Positions 19,501 to 29,528 are shown, numbered from the stretch's first letter. The stretch: 64,000 nucleotides of DNA from Ottowia testudinis (GCF_017498525.1 NZ_CP071796.1:1550001-1614000), one strand, 5' to 3'. The notes: generated by a model not told the origin, from the sequence alone. A program made the numbers and translations.

Positions 19501-20252
19501 TGAGCGAAGCCGCCGCCAAGAAAGACATCCAGAAACTCCAGCGTGCCATCGTCGATGGCCTGGAGGACGTCAAAGCCCACGACATCCGCGTGTTCAACAC
19601 CGAGCAGCTCACGCCGTTGTTCGAGCGTGTGATCGTCGCCAGCGGCACCTCCAACCGGCAGACCAAGGCGCTGGCTGCCAGCGTGCGCGACAAGGTGCGC
19701 GAAGCCGGTTTGGCCAAACCGCGCATCGAGGGCGAAGAAAACGGCGAATGGATCGTCGTCGACTGCGGCGCCGCCGTGGCCCACATCATGCAGCCGACCA
19801 TCCGCCAGTACTACAACCTGGAAGAAATCTGGGGCGCAAAACCAGTCCGGCTGAAAGGCCCCGCCAGCAAGGCGGCGGCCAAAAAGTCCAAGGAAAAAGA
19901 CGCGCCAGCGCCCGCCAAGAAAGCGACAGCAGCTGCAAAAAAAGAAGCAATCGCCAAAAAACCGGCCGCCAAGACACCTGCCCGAAAGACCGCGGCCAAA
20001 TCGCCGGCACGCAAGGCTGCCGCTCCGCGCGCGGGGTCAGGGCGCTCACGTGGCGGCGCTTCGGCCAGCCTGCAGACCGTGGTGGTCAACAAGCCGTCGA
20101 CACGCGGCGCCGCGAAGACAGCGGTCAAGACCATGGCCAAGGCACCCGCCAAGACCGCGGCCAGAACGGCGGGCAGGGCGCCGGCCAAATCCGCGGCCAA
20201 GCCAATGACCAAACCGGCCGCCAAGAAGGCGGCGCCACGCAGCGGCCGCTGA
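19500..20252 (+). CDS. rsfS: Ribosomal silencing factor RsfS with a long Lys/Ala/Pro-rich tail
   Basis: 250 residues. The first ~118 residues are a normal RsfS/Iojap domain (KLQRAIVDGLEDVKAHDI, LFERVIVASGTSNRQTKALA, EWIVVDCGAAVAHIMQ, YYNLEEIWG), which binds ribosomal protein L14 and keeps the subunits apart in starvation. Most RsfS proteins end here. This one continues for about 130 residues of histone-H1-like repeats (AAKK, KKPAAKTPARKTAAK, TKPAAKKAAP), strongly basic and presumably disordered. It lies between nadD and rlmH as in many bacteria. The tail's role is unknown; nucleic-acid binding is a guess from composition. Confidence 0.93.
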   Translation: MSEAAAKKDIQKLQRAIVDGLEDVKAHDIRVFNTEQLTPLFERVIVASGTSNRQTKALAASVRDKVREAGLAKPRIEGEENGEWIVVDCGAAVAHIMQPTIRQYYNLEEIWGAKPVRLKGPASKAAAKKSKEKDAPAPAKKATAAAKKEAIAKKPAAKTPARKTAAKSPARKAAAPRAGSGRSRGGASASLQTVVVNKPSTRGAAKTAVKTMAKAPAKTAARTAGRAPAKSAAKPMTKPAAKKAAPRSGR

Positions 20253-20261
20253 TCCGCGGCG

Positions 20262-20732
20262 ATGAGGCTCATCGTCGCCGCCGTGGGCCTGCGCGTGCCC
20301 GATTGGGCGCAAGCGGCGTGGGACGACTACGTCAAACGCTTTCCGCCCGAGCTGAAGGTTGAGCTGAAGGCCGTCAAGACCGAGCCGCGCGCTGGCGGCA
20401 AGACCACCGATCAGGTGCGCGCCGCCGAGCGCCAGCGCATCGCAGCGGCCGTCCCCAGGGGCGCGCGCGTGGTGGCCCTGGATGAGCACGGCACCTCGCT
20501 GACGACACTGGCGCTGGCGGCGCGGCTGACCCAATGGCAACTGGGCGGCGGCGACGTGGTGCTGCTGATCGGCGGCCCCGATGGGCTGGACCCGCAGCTG
20601 CTGCGGTCGGCCGATGAACGCATCCGACTGTCCGACCTGACGCTGCCGCACGCCATGGTGCGCGTGCTGCTGATCGAGCAGCTTTACCGCGCCTGGTCGG
20701 TGAACGCGGGGCACCCTTACCACCGGGAGTGA
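20262..20732 (+). CDS. rlmH: 23S rRNA (pseudouridine-1915-N3)-methyltransferase
   Basis: 156 residues. SPOUT methyltransferase that acts on the assembled 70S ribosome at helix 69. [33 protein letters not shown] and [18 protein letters not shown] followed by HPYHRE at the C-terminus are diagnostic. The start ([15 protein letters not shown]) follows rsfS by 9 bp, so co-transcription is likely. Confidence 0.96.
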   Translation: MRLIVAAVGLRVPDWAQAAWDDYVKRFPPELKVELKAVKTEPRAGGKTTDQVRAAERQRIAAAVPRGARVVALDEHGTSLTTLALAARLTQWQLGGGDVVLLIGGPDGLDPQLLRSADERIRLSDLTLPHAMVRVLLIEQLYRAWSVNAGHPYHRE

Positions 20733-20905
20733 TCCCCCTTGAGTTGCCTTCGGCGCCTTGGGACGCCGCTGGTCGCCGGGGACACTCGGGCCCGGCTGGC
20801 CTTGGTGTCCTGCTCCGCGGCCCTTTGACAGGGGGCTTAGCGAAAGGCATAGCCCAGCGAAAGCGCTGTGAGCCGCTGCGTTACGCTTCGCTCACCGAGC
20901 CGACG
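20728..20905. repeat. Repeat family D region (CCCCTTGAG / TCCTGCTCCGCGG type)
   Basis: The gap between rlmH and maf contains CCCCCTTGAGTTGCC, GGGGACACTCGGGCC, TGGTGTCCTGCTCCGCGG and AGGGGGCTTAGCGAAAGG. The same building blocks occur at 61218-61345. No gene is visible in it. Confidence 0.6.
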
Positions 20906-20911
20906 TGTCTT

Positions 20912-21514
20912 ATGCCCTCCGATTTCATTTACCTCGCCTCCCAAAGCCCGCGCCGCCAGCAGCTGCTGGAACAACTCGGCGTGCGCCTGTCGCTGCTGCT
21001 GCCCGATGACGGCGCGGCGGCCGAGGCGCTGGAGGCGGTGCGCCCCGGCGAGGCGCCCGCCACCTATGTGCGCCGCGTGACGCGGCTTAAGCTCGATGAC
21101 GCGGTGCGCCGCTTGGCCACGCAGCCACGTCCGCCAGCGCCGGTGCTGTGCGCGGACACCACGGTGGCGCTGGGCCGCGCCATTCTCGGCAAGCCGCGGG
21201 ACGCGCGGGACGCCGCCGGCATGCTGCGCCAGCTGGCGGGCACCACACACCGCGTGCTCACCGCGGTGGCTGTGCAGCGAGGCGATTGGCGCGGCGAGGC
21301 GATGAGCGCGTCGCGCGTGCGCTTCGCGCCATTGAGTGATGCCGACGTTGAAACCTACATCGACAGCGGCGAGTGGGAAGGCAAGGCCGGCGCCTACGCC
21401 ATCCAGGGCCGCGCGGCGGCGTTCATCGAGCACATCAGCGGCAGCTACAGCGGCATCATGGGACTGCCCTTGTTCGAGACCGCAACACTATTGCGTGCGG
21501 CGAACGCTGGATAA
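20912..21514 (+). CDS. maf: Maf-family nucleoside triphosphate pyrophosphatase
   Basis: 200 residues. Hydrolyses non-canonical or excess (d)NTPs to monophosphates. [19 protein letters not shown], the [15 protein letters not shown] block, and [24 protein letters not shown] split over the late region are Maf signatures, matching the dTTP/UTP-type subgroup more than the m7GTP type. The start is at the ATG at 20912, directly after the family D repeat. The last codons run into a repeat A fragment before rng. Confidence 0.92.
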   Translation: MPSDFIYLASQSPRRQQLLEQLGVRLSLLLPDDGAAAEALEAVRPGEAPATYVRRVTRLKLDDAVRRLATQPRPPAPVLCADTTVALGRAILGKPRDARDAAGMLRQLAGTTHRVLTAVAVQRGDWRGEAMSASRVRFAPLSDADVETYIDSGEWEGKAGAYAIQGRAAAFIEHISGSYSGIMGLPLFETATLLRAANAG

Positions 21515-21534
21515 GCGCGAGCAGCTATAAAAAA
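21500..21534 (-). repeat. Partial repeat A copy between maf and rng
   Basis: On the minus strand: TTTTTTATAGCTGCTCGCGC followed by TTATCCAGCG. It covers the maf stop codon and reaches the rng start codon. Confidence 0.75.
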
Positions 21535-23024
21535 TGCAGCAAGAAATTCTCATCAACTGGTCACCCCAGGAAACGCGCGTGGCCGTGATCGAAAGCGGCG
21601 CGGTGCAGGAATTGCACGTCGAGCGCACGCTCGAGCGTGGCCTGGTCGGCAATATTTACCTGGGCAAGGTGGCGCGCGTGCTGCCGGGCATGCAATCGGC
21701 CTTCATCGACATCGGGCTGGAGCGCGCGGCCTTTCTGCACGTGGGCGACTTGTGGCAAAAACCGCTCGATGGCGACAGCCTGCCCGTGCATCGTCTCAAC
21801 GGGCCACAGAAACCGATCGAAAAGCAGGTCTTCGAGGGCCAAACGCTGATGGTGCAAGTCATCAAGGACCCCATTGGCACCAAGGGCGCGCGCCTGGCCA
21901 CGCAGATCAGCATCGCCGGGCGCATGCTGGTGTTTTTGCCGCAGGACGATCACATCGGCGTGTCGCAGAAGATCTCCGCGGCGCAGCGCGACCAACTGCG
22001 CGCGCGCGTGCAGGGGCTCGCGAGCGCCGGAGCCCAGAACGGCAAGCCGGGCGGCTTCATCCTGCGCACCAACGCCGAGGACGCCACCGACACCGAGCTG
22101 GCCGAGGACATCGCCTATCTGCGCAAGACATGGGCACGCATCCGCGAAGCCGCCACGCGCCAGCCCCCGGCCAGCCTGCTGCATGAGGATCTGAGCCTGC
22201 TGCAGCGGGTGCTGCGCGATTTGACCGGCGAGCACACGCAATCGATCCGCATCGATTCAAGCGAGCAGTTCCAAACGCTGATGGCTTTCGGGCGCGAGTT
22301 CATGCCCGCCGCCGCGGCGCACCTGCAGCACTACAAGGGCGAGCGGCCGATCTTCGATCTGCACTCGGTCGATGAGGAGATCACCAAGGCGCTGGGCCGG
22401 CGGGTGGATCTGAAGTCGGGCGGCTACCTGATCGTCGACCAGACCGAGGCACTGACCACCATCGACGTCAACACCGGGGGCTTTGTCGGCGCGCGCAATT
22501 TCGACGACACGGTGTTCAAGACCAATCTGGAGGCCGCGCAGTCCATCGCCCGGCAACTGCGCCTGCGCAATCTGGGCGGCATCGTCATCGTCGACTTCAT
22601 CGACATGACACAACCCGAACATCAGCAGGCGGTGCTGGCCGAGTTTCGCAAGCAGCTGGCGCGCGACCGGGTGAAGACGCAGGTCGGCGGCTTTTCGGCG
22701 CTGGGGCTGGTGGAGATGACGCGCAAGCGCACGCGCGAATCGCTGGCGCAGCTGCTTTGCGAGCCTTGTGATCAATGCCAGGGCGCGGGCCGCGTGCGCA
22801 CCGCACGCACCGTGGCCTACGACGTGCTGCGCGAAATCCTGCGCGAGGCGCGGCAGTTCAATCCGAGGGAATTTCGCGTGGTGGCGCCGCCGGCGGTCAT
22901 CGACCTGCTGCTGGACGAGGAGAGCACGCACCTGGCGGGGCTGTCGGACTTCATCGGCAAGCCGATTTCGCTGCAAGCGGAGAGTGCGCTGGGGCCGGAT
23001 CAGTACGACATTGTGTTGTTGTGA
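21534..23024 (+). CDS. rng: Ribonuclease G
   Basis: 496 residues. Endoribonuclease of the RNase E/G family, acting in 16S rRNA 5' maturation and mRNA decay. Present are an S1-like N-terminal domain (GNIYLGKVARVLPGMQSAFIDIGLERAAFLHV split over residues 37-67), the DNase I-like catalytic core with TTIDVNTGGFVGARN and GGIVIVDFIDM, and the Zn-link CEPCDQCQGAGRV with the CxxC. The length fits RNase G, without the RNase E scaffold. It closes the nadD-rng cluster. Confidence 0.96.
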   Translation: MQQEILINWSPQETRVAVIESGAVQELHVERTLERGLVGNIYLGKVARVLPGMQSAFIDIGLERAAFLHVGDLWQKPLDGDSLPVHRLNGPQKPIEKQVFEGQTLMVQVIKDPIGTKGARLATQISIAGRMLVFLPQDDHIGVSQKISAAQRDQLRARVQGLASAGAQNGKPGGFILRTNAEDATDTELAEDIAYLRKTWARIREAATRQPPASLLHEDLSLLQRVLRDLTGEHTQSIRIDSSEQFQTLMAFGREFMPAAAAHLQHYKGERPIFDLHSVDEEITKALGRRVDLKSGGYLIVDQTEALTTIDVNTGGFVGARNFDDTVFKTNLEAAQSIARQLRLRNLGGIVIVDFIDMTQPEHQQAVLAEFRKQLARDRVKTQVGGFSALGLVEMTRKRTRESLAQLLCEPCDQCQGAGRVRTARTVAYDVLREILREARQFNPREFRVVAPPAVIDLLLDEESTHLAGLSDFIGKPISLQAESALGPDQYDIVLL

Positions 23025-23209
23025 GCTTTGGCTTGGTACAGGCTCCGGGCCCATATACGGGGCCAGGAGGAGGTGCGGCCGCCGCGTCTCAGGTCGAGGA
23101 TTCGCGAGGTACGGCAGCCGGCGTTTACCTACAATCGCCAGCCACGGCCGCCGCTGTGATCGTTTGGCGGCTTCGGCGTTTGGCATCACATCTTCTCGGG
23201 AGCTCGTCC

Positions 23210-23842
23210 ATGTCCACCTTTGTTCCGCTCAACTCGCGCGCCTCGCTGGGGGTGCTGGTGGCCGCCTTGCTGGTCAGCGCCTGTGCCACGGTTGATCTGG
23301 GGCCGCGCTACGAGCCGCCGCCGGTGCGAGTGCCGCAGCCGCTGCCGCCGGCCCAGACGCCACTGCCGCCCATCGCACAGCCGCAGCCGGTGCCGCCCTC
23401 GCAGCCCGTGCCGCTGCCGCTGCCGCCCATTGGCCAGACGGTGCCACCGCCCGTTGTCACCCCGCCTGACGCCAAGGCCCACTTGGTCGCGCTGACGACG
23501 CGCCTGGACGGCGCCAGCGTGATGCCGCCCACGCGCAGCCCCGGCACGGCGCAGCTCGACGCGCTGTACGACAGCAACACCCGCGTGCTGCGCTGGAAAA
23601 CCAGTTGGTCGGGCCTGTCCGGCCCCATCACCGGCGTGCAGTTCCATGGCCCGGCCGACCAGGGCCAGAACGCACCCGCCGTCATGGTCTGGCCAGCCCC
23701 CTTCGGCCCCACCTACGAAGGGCGCGCCACGCTCAATGGCCATCAAGCGATCGAGCTGATGGACGGGCGCTGGTATGTCAACGTCTATACGACCGCCTAT
23801 CCAGGCGGCGAGTTGCGCGGCCAGTTGCGCGTGGTGAACTGA
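23210..23842 (+). CDS. CHRD-domain lipoprotein with Pro-rich linker
   Basis: 210 residues. Lipobox VSACA at about residues 23-27, then a linker of about 60 residues very rich in Pro (PLPPAQTPLPPIAQPQPVPP), then a CHRD domain: AHLVALTTRLDGASVMPPT, VLRWKTSWSGLSGPITGVQFHG and WYVNVYTTAYPGGELRGQL. CHRD domains occur in chordin and many bacterial exported proteins; their function is not settled. The Pro-rich part may span the periplasm or peptidoglycan. A second CHRD lipoprotein follows on the same strand. Confidence 0.85.
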   Translation: MSTFVPLNSRASLGVLVAALLVSACATVDLGPRYEPPPVRVPQPLPPAQTPLPPIAQPQPVPPSQPVPLPLPPIGQTVPPPVVTPPDAKAHLVALTTRLDGASVMPPTRSPGTAQLDALYDSNTRVLRWKTSWSGLSGPITGVQFHGPADQGQNAPAVMVWPAPFGPTYEGRATLNGHQAIELMDGRWYVNVYTTAYPGGELRGQLRVVN

Positions 23843-23937
23843 CGGCGCCGTGTTGCTCGCGAGCGGCCAAACCCGCGCCGTGGCGCACGGAAAGGTATCC
23901 GCCTGTAAGCGCCACGCCGGTGACGTCGGCCGGTGAT

Positions 23938-24489
23938 ATGGTGCGCGCCATGTGCAGCATGCGTTTTTTATCCTCTGCCAATGACCCGCGCTTTTGGGCG
24001 CAGCCCGTGCGCCGTGGCGCGTGTCTCGCGCTGGTGGCGCTGTTGGCGGCCTGCGCCAGCCCACCGGTGACGCAGACCGCGCCGCCGATTCGCTCCGAGC
24101 CGCGTGCCGAACCATCGCGCCAGCCAGAGTTGGCCGCTTTCAGTGCCCGCCTGGTGGGCACGAGCGCCGTGCCGCCGAGCGACAGCGCGGCGGAGGGCGA
24201 GATGGTGGCGGTGCTCAACCGCAACACCGGCCTGTTGCAGTGGAAGCTCAGCTTCAATGGTTTGAGCGGCCCGGTGCGCGGCGCCAATTTTCACAGCCCC
24301 GGCATGGCGGGTGAGGTGGCACAGCCGGTGCTCTCGCTCGGCCGTTTTGTCACCAGCCCGGCCGAAGGGCGCGCCGTGCTCACCCCGCGCCAGCGCGCCG
24401 ACTTGTTGGCCGGCCAGTGGTACGTCAACCTGCGCACGACGCGCTATCCCGATGGCGAGATCCGCGGGCAGTTGATCGAGAAGCGTTGA
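23938..24489 (+). CDS. Second CHRD-domain lipoprotein, paralogue of its neighbour
   Basis: 183 residues from the ATG at 23938; ATGs at 23950 and 23959 are also possible. Lipobox LLAACA at about residues 35-40, a short linker, then the same CHRD elements as the upstream gene: AFSARLVGTSAVPPS, LLQWKLSFNGLSGPVRGANFH, and WYVNLRTTRYPDGEIRGQL at the end. Shared motifs in the same order indicate tandem duplication and divergence; the Pro-rich linker is absent here. Function unknown. Confidence 0.82.
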   Translation: MVRAMCSMRFLSSANDPRFWAQPVRRGACLALVALLAACASPPVTQTAPPIRSEPRAEPSRQPELAAFSARLVGTSAVPPSDSAAEGEMVAVLNRNTGLLQWKLSFNGLSGPVRGANFHSPGMAGEVAQPVLSLGRFVTSPAEGRAVLTPRQRADLLAGQWYVNLRTTRYPDGEIRGQLIEKR

Positions 24490-24496
24490 CCAGCCA

Positions 24497-24600
24497 GCCT
24501 TATGGCCCTGCGTGCTTCCCCCTCAAGGGGGCCGCCGCAGCAGTCGGCATGGCCCTTGCGCGCGTGCCCTTCCAGGCCCGGGGGCATAGAGACGGTGTGG
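24497..24600. repeat. Repeat family D fragment
   Basis: GTGCTTCCCCCTCAAGGGGGC is a short perfect hairpin followed by GCATGGCCCTTGCGCG. It lies in the 192-base gap before ygiQ, which shows no gene. Confidence 0.5.
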
Positions 24601-24681
24601 GGGCGAGAAACGCCCATCGTCCTTAAAATGCCGGCTCTTTCCACGACATCTGCCGCGCGAGCCACAGCGCCGCTGCCCGCG

Positions 24682-27033
24682 ATGAACGCCCCCTTAGACG
24701 TCTCCTTCTTCCCGCGCGCCGCCAAGCCGCTGACCAGCTACAAGCCGTACTGGGCCAAGCGCTTCGGCACTGCGCCGTTTCTGCCCATGAGCCGGGCCGA
24801 GATGGAGGCGCTCGGCTGGGATTCGTGCGACGTGATCCTGGTCACCGGCGATGCGTATGTCGATCACCCCAGCTTCGGCATGGCTGTGATCGGCCGCGTG
24901 CTGGAGGCCCAGGGTTTTCGCGTCGGCATCATCGCCCAGCCCGACTGGCACAGCGCCGAGGCTTTCAAGGCGCTGGGCAAGCCCAATCTGTTCTGGGGCG
25001 TGACGGCGGGCAACATGGATTCGATGATCAACCGCTACACGGCCGATCGAAAAATCCGCTCCGACGACGCCTACACCCCTGGCGACGTCGGCGGCAAACG
25101 ACCCGACCGCGCCGCCATCGTCTACAGCCAGCGCTGCCGCGAGGCGTTCAAGGATGTGCCCATCGTGCTGGGCGGCATCGAAGGCAGCCTGCGCCGCATC
25201 GCGCACTACGACTACTGGAGCGACAAGGTGCGCCGCTCCATCGTGGTGGACAGCAAATGCGATCTGCTGCTGTACGGCAACGCCGAGCGCGCGCTGGTCG
25301 AGGTGGCGCACCGCCTGGCGCGGCGCGAGCCCATCGAGCAGATCACCGATGTGCGCGGCACGGCCTTCGTGATGCGCGCTGCGGCCGAGGGCTGGTTCGA
25401 GATCGATTCCACCGAGGTCGATCAACCGGGGCGCGTCGAGGCGAACATCAACCCGTACCAGACCACCAGCGAGCAGGCGGCGGGGCAGGGAGCGTCGTGC
25501 GACGCGGCGGGTGCTTCAAATTCAATAGCTGCCGGCGCTGATCCAGCAAGCGCTAAAGGTCAATTTGGCTTTAAGACCGAGGAGCAGCCACTGCGCTTCG
25601 TACCCAACCCAGCGCTGCGCGCCAAGACGCCGCCGCGCGACCACACCGTCATCCGCCTGCCCAGCTACGAGCAGGTCAAGCGCGATCCGGTGCTCTACGC
25701 CCACGCCAACCGCGTGCTGCATCTGGAGACCAACCCCGGCAACGCCCGCGCGCTGGTGCAGGCGCACGGCGAGGGTGCGACGGCGCGGGATGTGTGGCTA
25801 AACCCGCCGCCGATTCCGCTGACCACGGCGGAAATGGATTACATCTTCGACCTGCCCTACGCGCGCAGTCCGCACCCGCGCTACGCCGACGCGCGTGGCC
25901 GGCATGACGGCGAGACCAAGATCCCCGCGTGGGAGATGATTCGCTTTTCCGTGAACATCATGCGCGGCTGCTTCGGCGGCTGCACCTTCTGCAGCATCAC
26001 CGAGCACGAAGGCCGCATCATCCAGAGCCGCAGCGAAAAATCTATCCTGCGCGAAGTCGAGGAAATGCGCGACAAGGTGCAGGGCTTCACCGGCATCGTC
26101 AGCGACCTGGGTGGCCCCACCGCCAACATGTACCGGCTGGGCTGCCGCACGCCCGAGATTGAGGCCGCCTGCCGCAAGCCCAGCTGCGTCTACCCTGGCA
26201 TCTGCCAGAACCTCACCACCGACCACGCGCCGCTCACGCGCATCTACCAGCGCGCGCGGGCGCTGCCGGGCGTGAAGAAAGTGCTGATCGGCTCCGGCCT
26301 GCGCTACGACCTGGCCGTCAAGTCGCCCAGCTACGTGAAAGAGCTGGTGCAGCACCACGTGGGCGGCTATCTGAAGATCGCGCCCGAGCACACCGAAGAG
26401 GGGCCGCTGTCCAAGATGATGAAGCCCGGCATCGGCAGCTACGACAAATTCAAGCAGCTGTTCGAGAAGTTCAGCGCCGAGGCGGGCAAGCAGCAGTTCC
26501 TCATCCCGTACTTCATCGCCGCGCACCCTGGCACGACGGATGAAGACATGCTGAATCTGGCGCTGTGGCTGAAGAAAAACGGCTTTCGCGCCGACCAGGT
26601 GCAGGCCTTCTACCCCTCGCCCATGGCCACGGCGACGACGATGTACCACACCGGCCTGAACCCGCTGGCGGGCATTCACCGCGACGAGCGTGGTGAGCAG
26701 GTGGACACTGTGAAGGGCGAACGCCGCCGCCGTCTGCACAAGGCCTTTTTGCGCTACCACGACCCCAACAACTGGCCGTTGCTGCGCGAAGCGCTCAAGC
26801 GCATGGGCCGGGGCGATCTGATCGGCAACGGCAAGCAGCACCTGATCCCGACCTGGCAGCCGGTGACAGAGGGGGCTTATCAGAGCGCGCGGCGCACCAA
26901 TTCAACCGATGCCCGCAAAGCGGCGGCACCGCGCTCTTCACTACAAAAAACGAAGCGCTCCGCGCTTGCCCAGCCTGCGCCGGGGCGTGTTTTGACACAG
27001 CACACGGGTTTGCCGCCGCGCAAGCACGGCTGA
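24682..27033 (+). CDS. ygiQ: YgiQ-family radical SAM protein (UPF0313)
   Basis: 783 residues from [13 protein letters not shown]; an upstream ATG at 24628 would add 18 residues. The radical-SAM cluster motif [10 protein letters not shown] (CxxxCxxC) is near residue 430. [20 protein letters not shown] and [15 protein letters not shown] are YgiQ landmarks. Reaction unknown. Residues at about 277-298 ([18 protein letters not shown]) are encoded by a repeat A copy and interrupt the N-terminal part. The C-terminal ~50 residues are basic and low in complexity ([15 protein letters not shown]). Confidence 0.93.
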   Translation: MNAPLDVSFFPRAAKPLTSYKPYWAKRFGTAPFLPMSRAEMEALGWDSCDVILVTGDAYVDHPSFGMAVIGRVLEAQGFRVGIIAQPDWHSAEAFKALGKPNLFWGVTAGNMDSMINRYTADRKIRSDDAYTPGDVGGKRPDRAAIVYSQRCREAFKDVPIVLGGIEGSLRRIAHYDYWSDKVRRSIVVDSKCDLLLYGNAERALVEVAHRLARREPIEQITDVRGTAFVMRAAAEGWFEIDSTEVDQPGRVEANINPYQTTSEQAAGQGASCDAAGASNSIAAGADPASAKGQFGFKTEEQPLRFVPNPALRAKTPPRDHTVIRLPSYEQVKRDPVLYAHANRVLHLETNPGNARALVQAHGEGATARDVWLNPPPIPLTTAEMDYIFDLPYARSPHPRYADARGRHDGETKIPAWEMIRFSVNIMRGCFGGCTFCSITEHEGRIIQSRSEKSILREVEEMRDKVQGFTGIVSDLGGPTANMYRLGCRTPEIEAACRKPSCVYPGICQNLTTDHAPLTRIYQRARALPGVKKVLIGSGLRYDLAVKSPSYVKELVQHHVGGYLKIAPEHTEEGPLSKMMKPGIGSYDKFKQLFEKFSAEAGKQQFLIPYFIAAHPGTTDEDMLNLALWLKKNGFRADQVQAFYPSPMATATTMYHTGLNPLAGIHRDERGEQVDTVKGERRRRLHKAFLRYHDPNNWPLLREALKRMGRGDLIGNGKQHLIPTWQPVTEGAYQSARRTNSTDARKAAAPRSSLQKTKRSALAQPAPGRVLTQHTGLPPRKHG
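25513..25575 (+). repeat. Repeat A copy inside ygiQ
   Basis: TTCAATAGCTGCCGGCGCTGATCC, then AGCAAGCGCTAAAGG and TTTGGCTTT. Translated in frame; the first arm has two changes from the consensus. Confidence 0.85.
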
Positions 27034-27036
27034 ACG

Positions 27037-27423
27037 TCACCACACCGTCCGCACGCCGAACTGCGCGAACGCATCATCGCGCGTCACCAGCGTCAAGCCT
27101 TCCAGATCGGCCTGCGCGGCCAGCATGCGGTCGAACGGGTCGCGGTTATCGGCGGCATGGCTGCCCGCCTTCAGCGCGTGTGGCCAAGTGATGGGCAGGT
27201 GCCCAAAACCATCGGCCTGCACCAGCGCATTGAATCGCGGCAGCGCCGCGCTCACGCTGCCCAGCTTGCCCAGGCGGTGTTTGGTCGCCATTTCCCACGC
27301 ACTGGCGGCGCTGACGAGGACTGGCAATGCCTCATCGGCGATCAGGGCGCGTGCGGAGGCGGGAAGTTGCGCATCGTTAGTCCACCACCAGATCAGCGCG
27401 TGGGTGTCGAGCAGCAGCTTCAC
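27037..27423 (-). CDS. PIN-domain toxin (VapC-like)
   Basis: 128 residues. The acidic PIN nuclease residues are in their normal places: LLDTHALIWWW (first Asp), SAASAWEMATKHRLGKL (Glu) and DNRDPFDRMLAAQA (Asp pair). It belongs to the group of PIN proteins paired with Phd/YefM antitoxins. It overlaps its antitoxin gene by 4 bp and converges with ygiQ, with only 3 bp between stops. RNA target unknown. Confidence 0.9.
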   Translation of the reverse strand: MKLLLDTHALIWWWTNDAQLPASARALIADEALPVLVSAASAWEMATKHRLGKLGSVSAALPRFNALVQADGFGHLPITWPHALKAGSHAADNRDPFDRMLAAQADLEGLTLVTRDDAFAQFGVRTVW

Positions 27424-27662
27424 TCGCCGCTCCAGGCGGCAAGTTCGGCATCGGGCAGTGCATCGAAGAAGGATGCATCCAGTGTTTTGCCGGCCAGCCG
27501 GCCGCTCTGGCGCTGGCTGCGCGCGGGCTCCAGCGGCACCATGCGCGCGTAGGGTTTGCCGGCCTTGGCAAGAATGACCTCCTGCCCTGCATGCACCTTC
27601 TCCAGCAGGCGCGAGAAGTGCGTCTTGGCTTCGTGAACGTTGACGGTGAGTGGCGTGGGCAT
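27420..27662 (-). CDS. Phd/YefM-type antitoxin
   Basis: 80 residues. NVHEAKTHFSRLLEKVHAGQEVILAKAGKPYARMVPL, split over residues 8-44, is the Phd/YefM DNA-binding and dimer domain; the acidic tail (ALPDAELAAWSGE) probably neutralises the toxin. It precedes the PIN toxin with a 4-bp overlap. A perfect 7-bp inverted repeat lies 40-60 bp upstream of the start. Confidence 0.9.
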   Translation of the reverse strand: MPTPLTVNVHEAKTHFSRLLEKVHAGQEVILAKAGKPYARMVPLEPARSQRQSGRLAGKTLDASFFDALPDAELAAWSGE

Positions 27663-27701
27663 GGCTTGGAGAGCAAGAGCCTGTTCAATGAACGGCTTAT
27701 G

Positions 27702-27722
27702 TTAGTCCGATGAGTGGACTAA
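27702..27722. promoter_or_regulatory. Inverted repeat, probable operator of the PIN/Phd module
   Basis: TTAGTCC and GGACTAA are perfect 7-bp inverted arms separated by 7 bp. The site lies between the antitoxin and the divergent fhs gene, the usual place for a Phd-type autorepression operator. Confidence 0.5.
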
Positions 27723-27800
27723 GTCAAACGACGCTCAATCTCGCGGGCCATGGCCCACAATCCCACGCGCAACGCCACCAACAACAAAGGAAGGGGAGAC

Positions 27801-29483
27801 ATGGCCCTGCACGACCTCGACATCGCCCGCCGCGCCACGCTGCGCCGCATCACCGATCTGGCGCGCGAGCGCCTGGGCATCAACGAGGCGCAGCTCGTGC
27901 CCTACGGCCACCACAAGGCCAAGATCGCGCTGCCGTACCTGCAATCGCTGACCGAGCGGCCCGACGGCCAGCTGATCCTGGTCACCGCCACCAGTCCCAC
28001 GCCGGCGGGCGAGGGCAAGACGACCACTTCCATCGGTCTGGCCGACGCGATGAACCTGCTTGGCCACAAGGCCGTGCTGGCGCTGCGCGAGCCCTCCATC
28101 GGCCCCGTGTTCGGCATGAAGGGCGGCGCGGCCGGCGGCGGGCGCGCGCAGGTGGGGCCGATGGAAGACATCAATCTGCACTTCACCGGCGACTTTCACG
28201 CCATCGCGCTGGCGCACAACCTGCTGGCGGCGATGATCGACAACCACATCCACCAGGGCAACGCGCTGGGCATCGACGTGCGGCGCGTGTTCTGGCGCCG
28301 CGTGGTGGACATGAACGACCGCGCGCTGCGCCAGATCACGGTGGGCCTGGGCGGCCCGGGCAACGGCTACCCGCGCGAGGCGGGCTTCGACATCGTGGCC
28401 GCGTCCGAGGTGATGGCGATCTTCTGCCTGGCCACGTCGCTGGCCGACTTGAAGGCGCGGCTGGGCCGCATCGTGGTGGCTGAAACGCGCGACCGCCAAC
28501 CCGTGACTGCTGCGGATTTGAAAGCGCACGGCGCCATGGCGGTGCTGCTGAAAGACGCGCTGGCCCCGAATCTGGTGCAGACGCTTGAAAACAACCCCGC
28601 GCTGCTGCACGGCGGCCCGTTCGGCAACATCGCGCACGGCTGCAATTCGCTGATCGCCACGCGCGCGGCGTTGAAATTGGGCGACTACGCGATCACCGAA
28701 GCCGGCTTTGGAGCCGACCTGGGCGCCGAGAAGTTCATCGACATCAAATGCCGCCTGGCGGGCTTGCAGCCCAGCGCCGCGGTGCTGGTCACCACGGTGC
28801 GCGCGCTGAAGATGCATGGCGGCGTGCCCAAGGACGCGCTGGGGTCTGAAAACCTGGCCGCGCTGGAGCAGGGCATGGCCAATCTCGACAGGCACCTGCA
28901 CAACCTGCGCGAGGGCTTCGGCCTGCCGTGCGTGGTGGCCATCAACCACTTCGTGACCGACACCGACGCCGAAATCGCTCTGCTGCAAAACCGCGTGGCC
29001 CTGCGCGGCGTGCCCTGCGCCGTGTCGCGCCACTGGGCCGAGGGCGGCGCCGGCGCCACCGATCTGGCGCGGGCCGTGGTGGCGCTGTGCGATCAGGCGC
29101 CGCCGAAGACGCCCCGTTTCAGCTACGCCGACGCCGACAGCCTATGGGACAAGCTGACCCAGCTGGCCCGCACCGTCTACGGCGCCGCGCGCGTCACCGC
29201 CAGCCCCGAAGCCGAGGCGCGCATCGCGCAGTGGCAAGCGCAAGGCTGGGGCCACCTGCCGGTGTGCGTGGCCAAGACGCAATACAGCTTTTCCACCGAC
29301 CCCAAGCTGCTCGGCGCGCCCAGCGGCCACACGCTGCACGTGCGCGAGGCGCGCCTGTCGGCCGGCGCCGGCTTCGTGGTGATGGTGTGCGGCGACATCA
29401 TGACGATGCCGGGCCTACCGGTGCATCCGGGGGCCGAGGGCATGGACATCGACGATGCGGGGCAGGTGACGGGTTTGTATTGA
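27801..29483 (+). CDS. fhs: Formate-tetrahydrofolate ligase
   Basis: 560 residues, the normal family length. Makes 10-formyl-THF from formate, THF and ATP. The P-loop [46 protein letters not shown], and the late [14 protein letters not shown] and [13 protein letters not shown] are invariant features. The start [15 protein letters not shown] follows AAGGGGAG with good spacing, so it is preferred over an ATG 17 codons upstream. Confidence 0.97.
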   Translation: MALHDLDIARRATLRRITDLARERLGINEAQLVPYGHHKAKIALPYLQSLTERPDGQLILVTATSPTPAGEGKTTTSIGLADAMNLLGHKAVLALREPSIGPVFGMKGGAAGGGRAQVGPMEDINLHFTGDFHAIALAHNLLAAMIDNHIHQGNALGIDVRRVFWRRVVDMNDRALRQITVGLGGPGNGYPREAGFDIVAASEVMAIFCLATSLADLKARLGRIVVAETRDRQPVTAADLKAHGAMAVLLKDALAPNLVQTLENNPALLHGGPFGNIAHGCNSLIATRAALKLGDYAITEAGFGADLGAEKFIDIKCRLAGLQPSAAVLVTTVRALKMHGGVPKDALGSENLAALEQGMANLDRHLHNLREGFGLPCVVAINHFVTDTDAEIALLQNRVALRGVPCAVSRHWAEGGAGATDLARAVVALCDQAPPKTPRFSYADADSLWDKLTQLARTVYGAARVTASPEAEARIAQWQAQGWGHLPVCVAKTQYSFSTDPKLLGAPSGHTLHVREARLSAGAGFVVMVCGDIMTMPGLPVHPGAEGMDIDDAGQVTGLY

Positions 29484-29528
29484 TCCCGCCCGATGAGCCT
29501 TCTGTCTCAGGCGAGCATCGCTGCTTGC

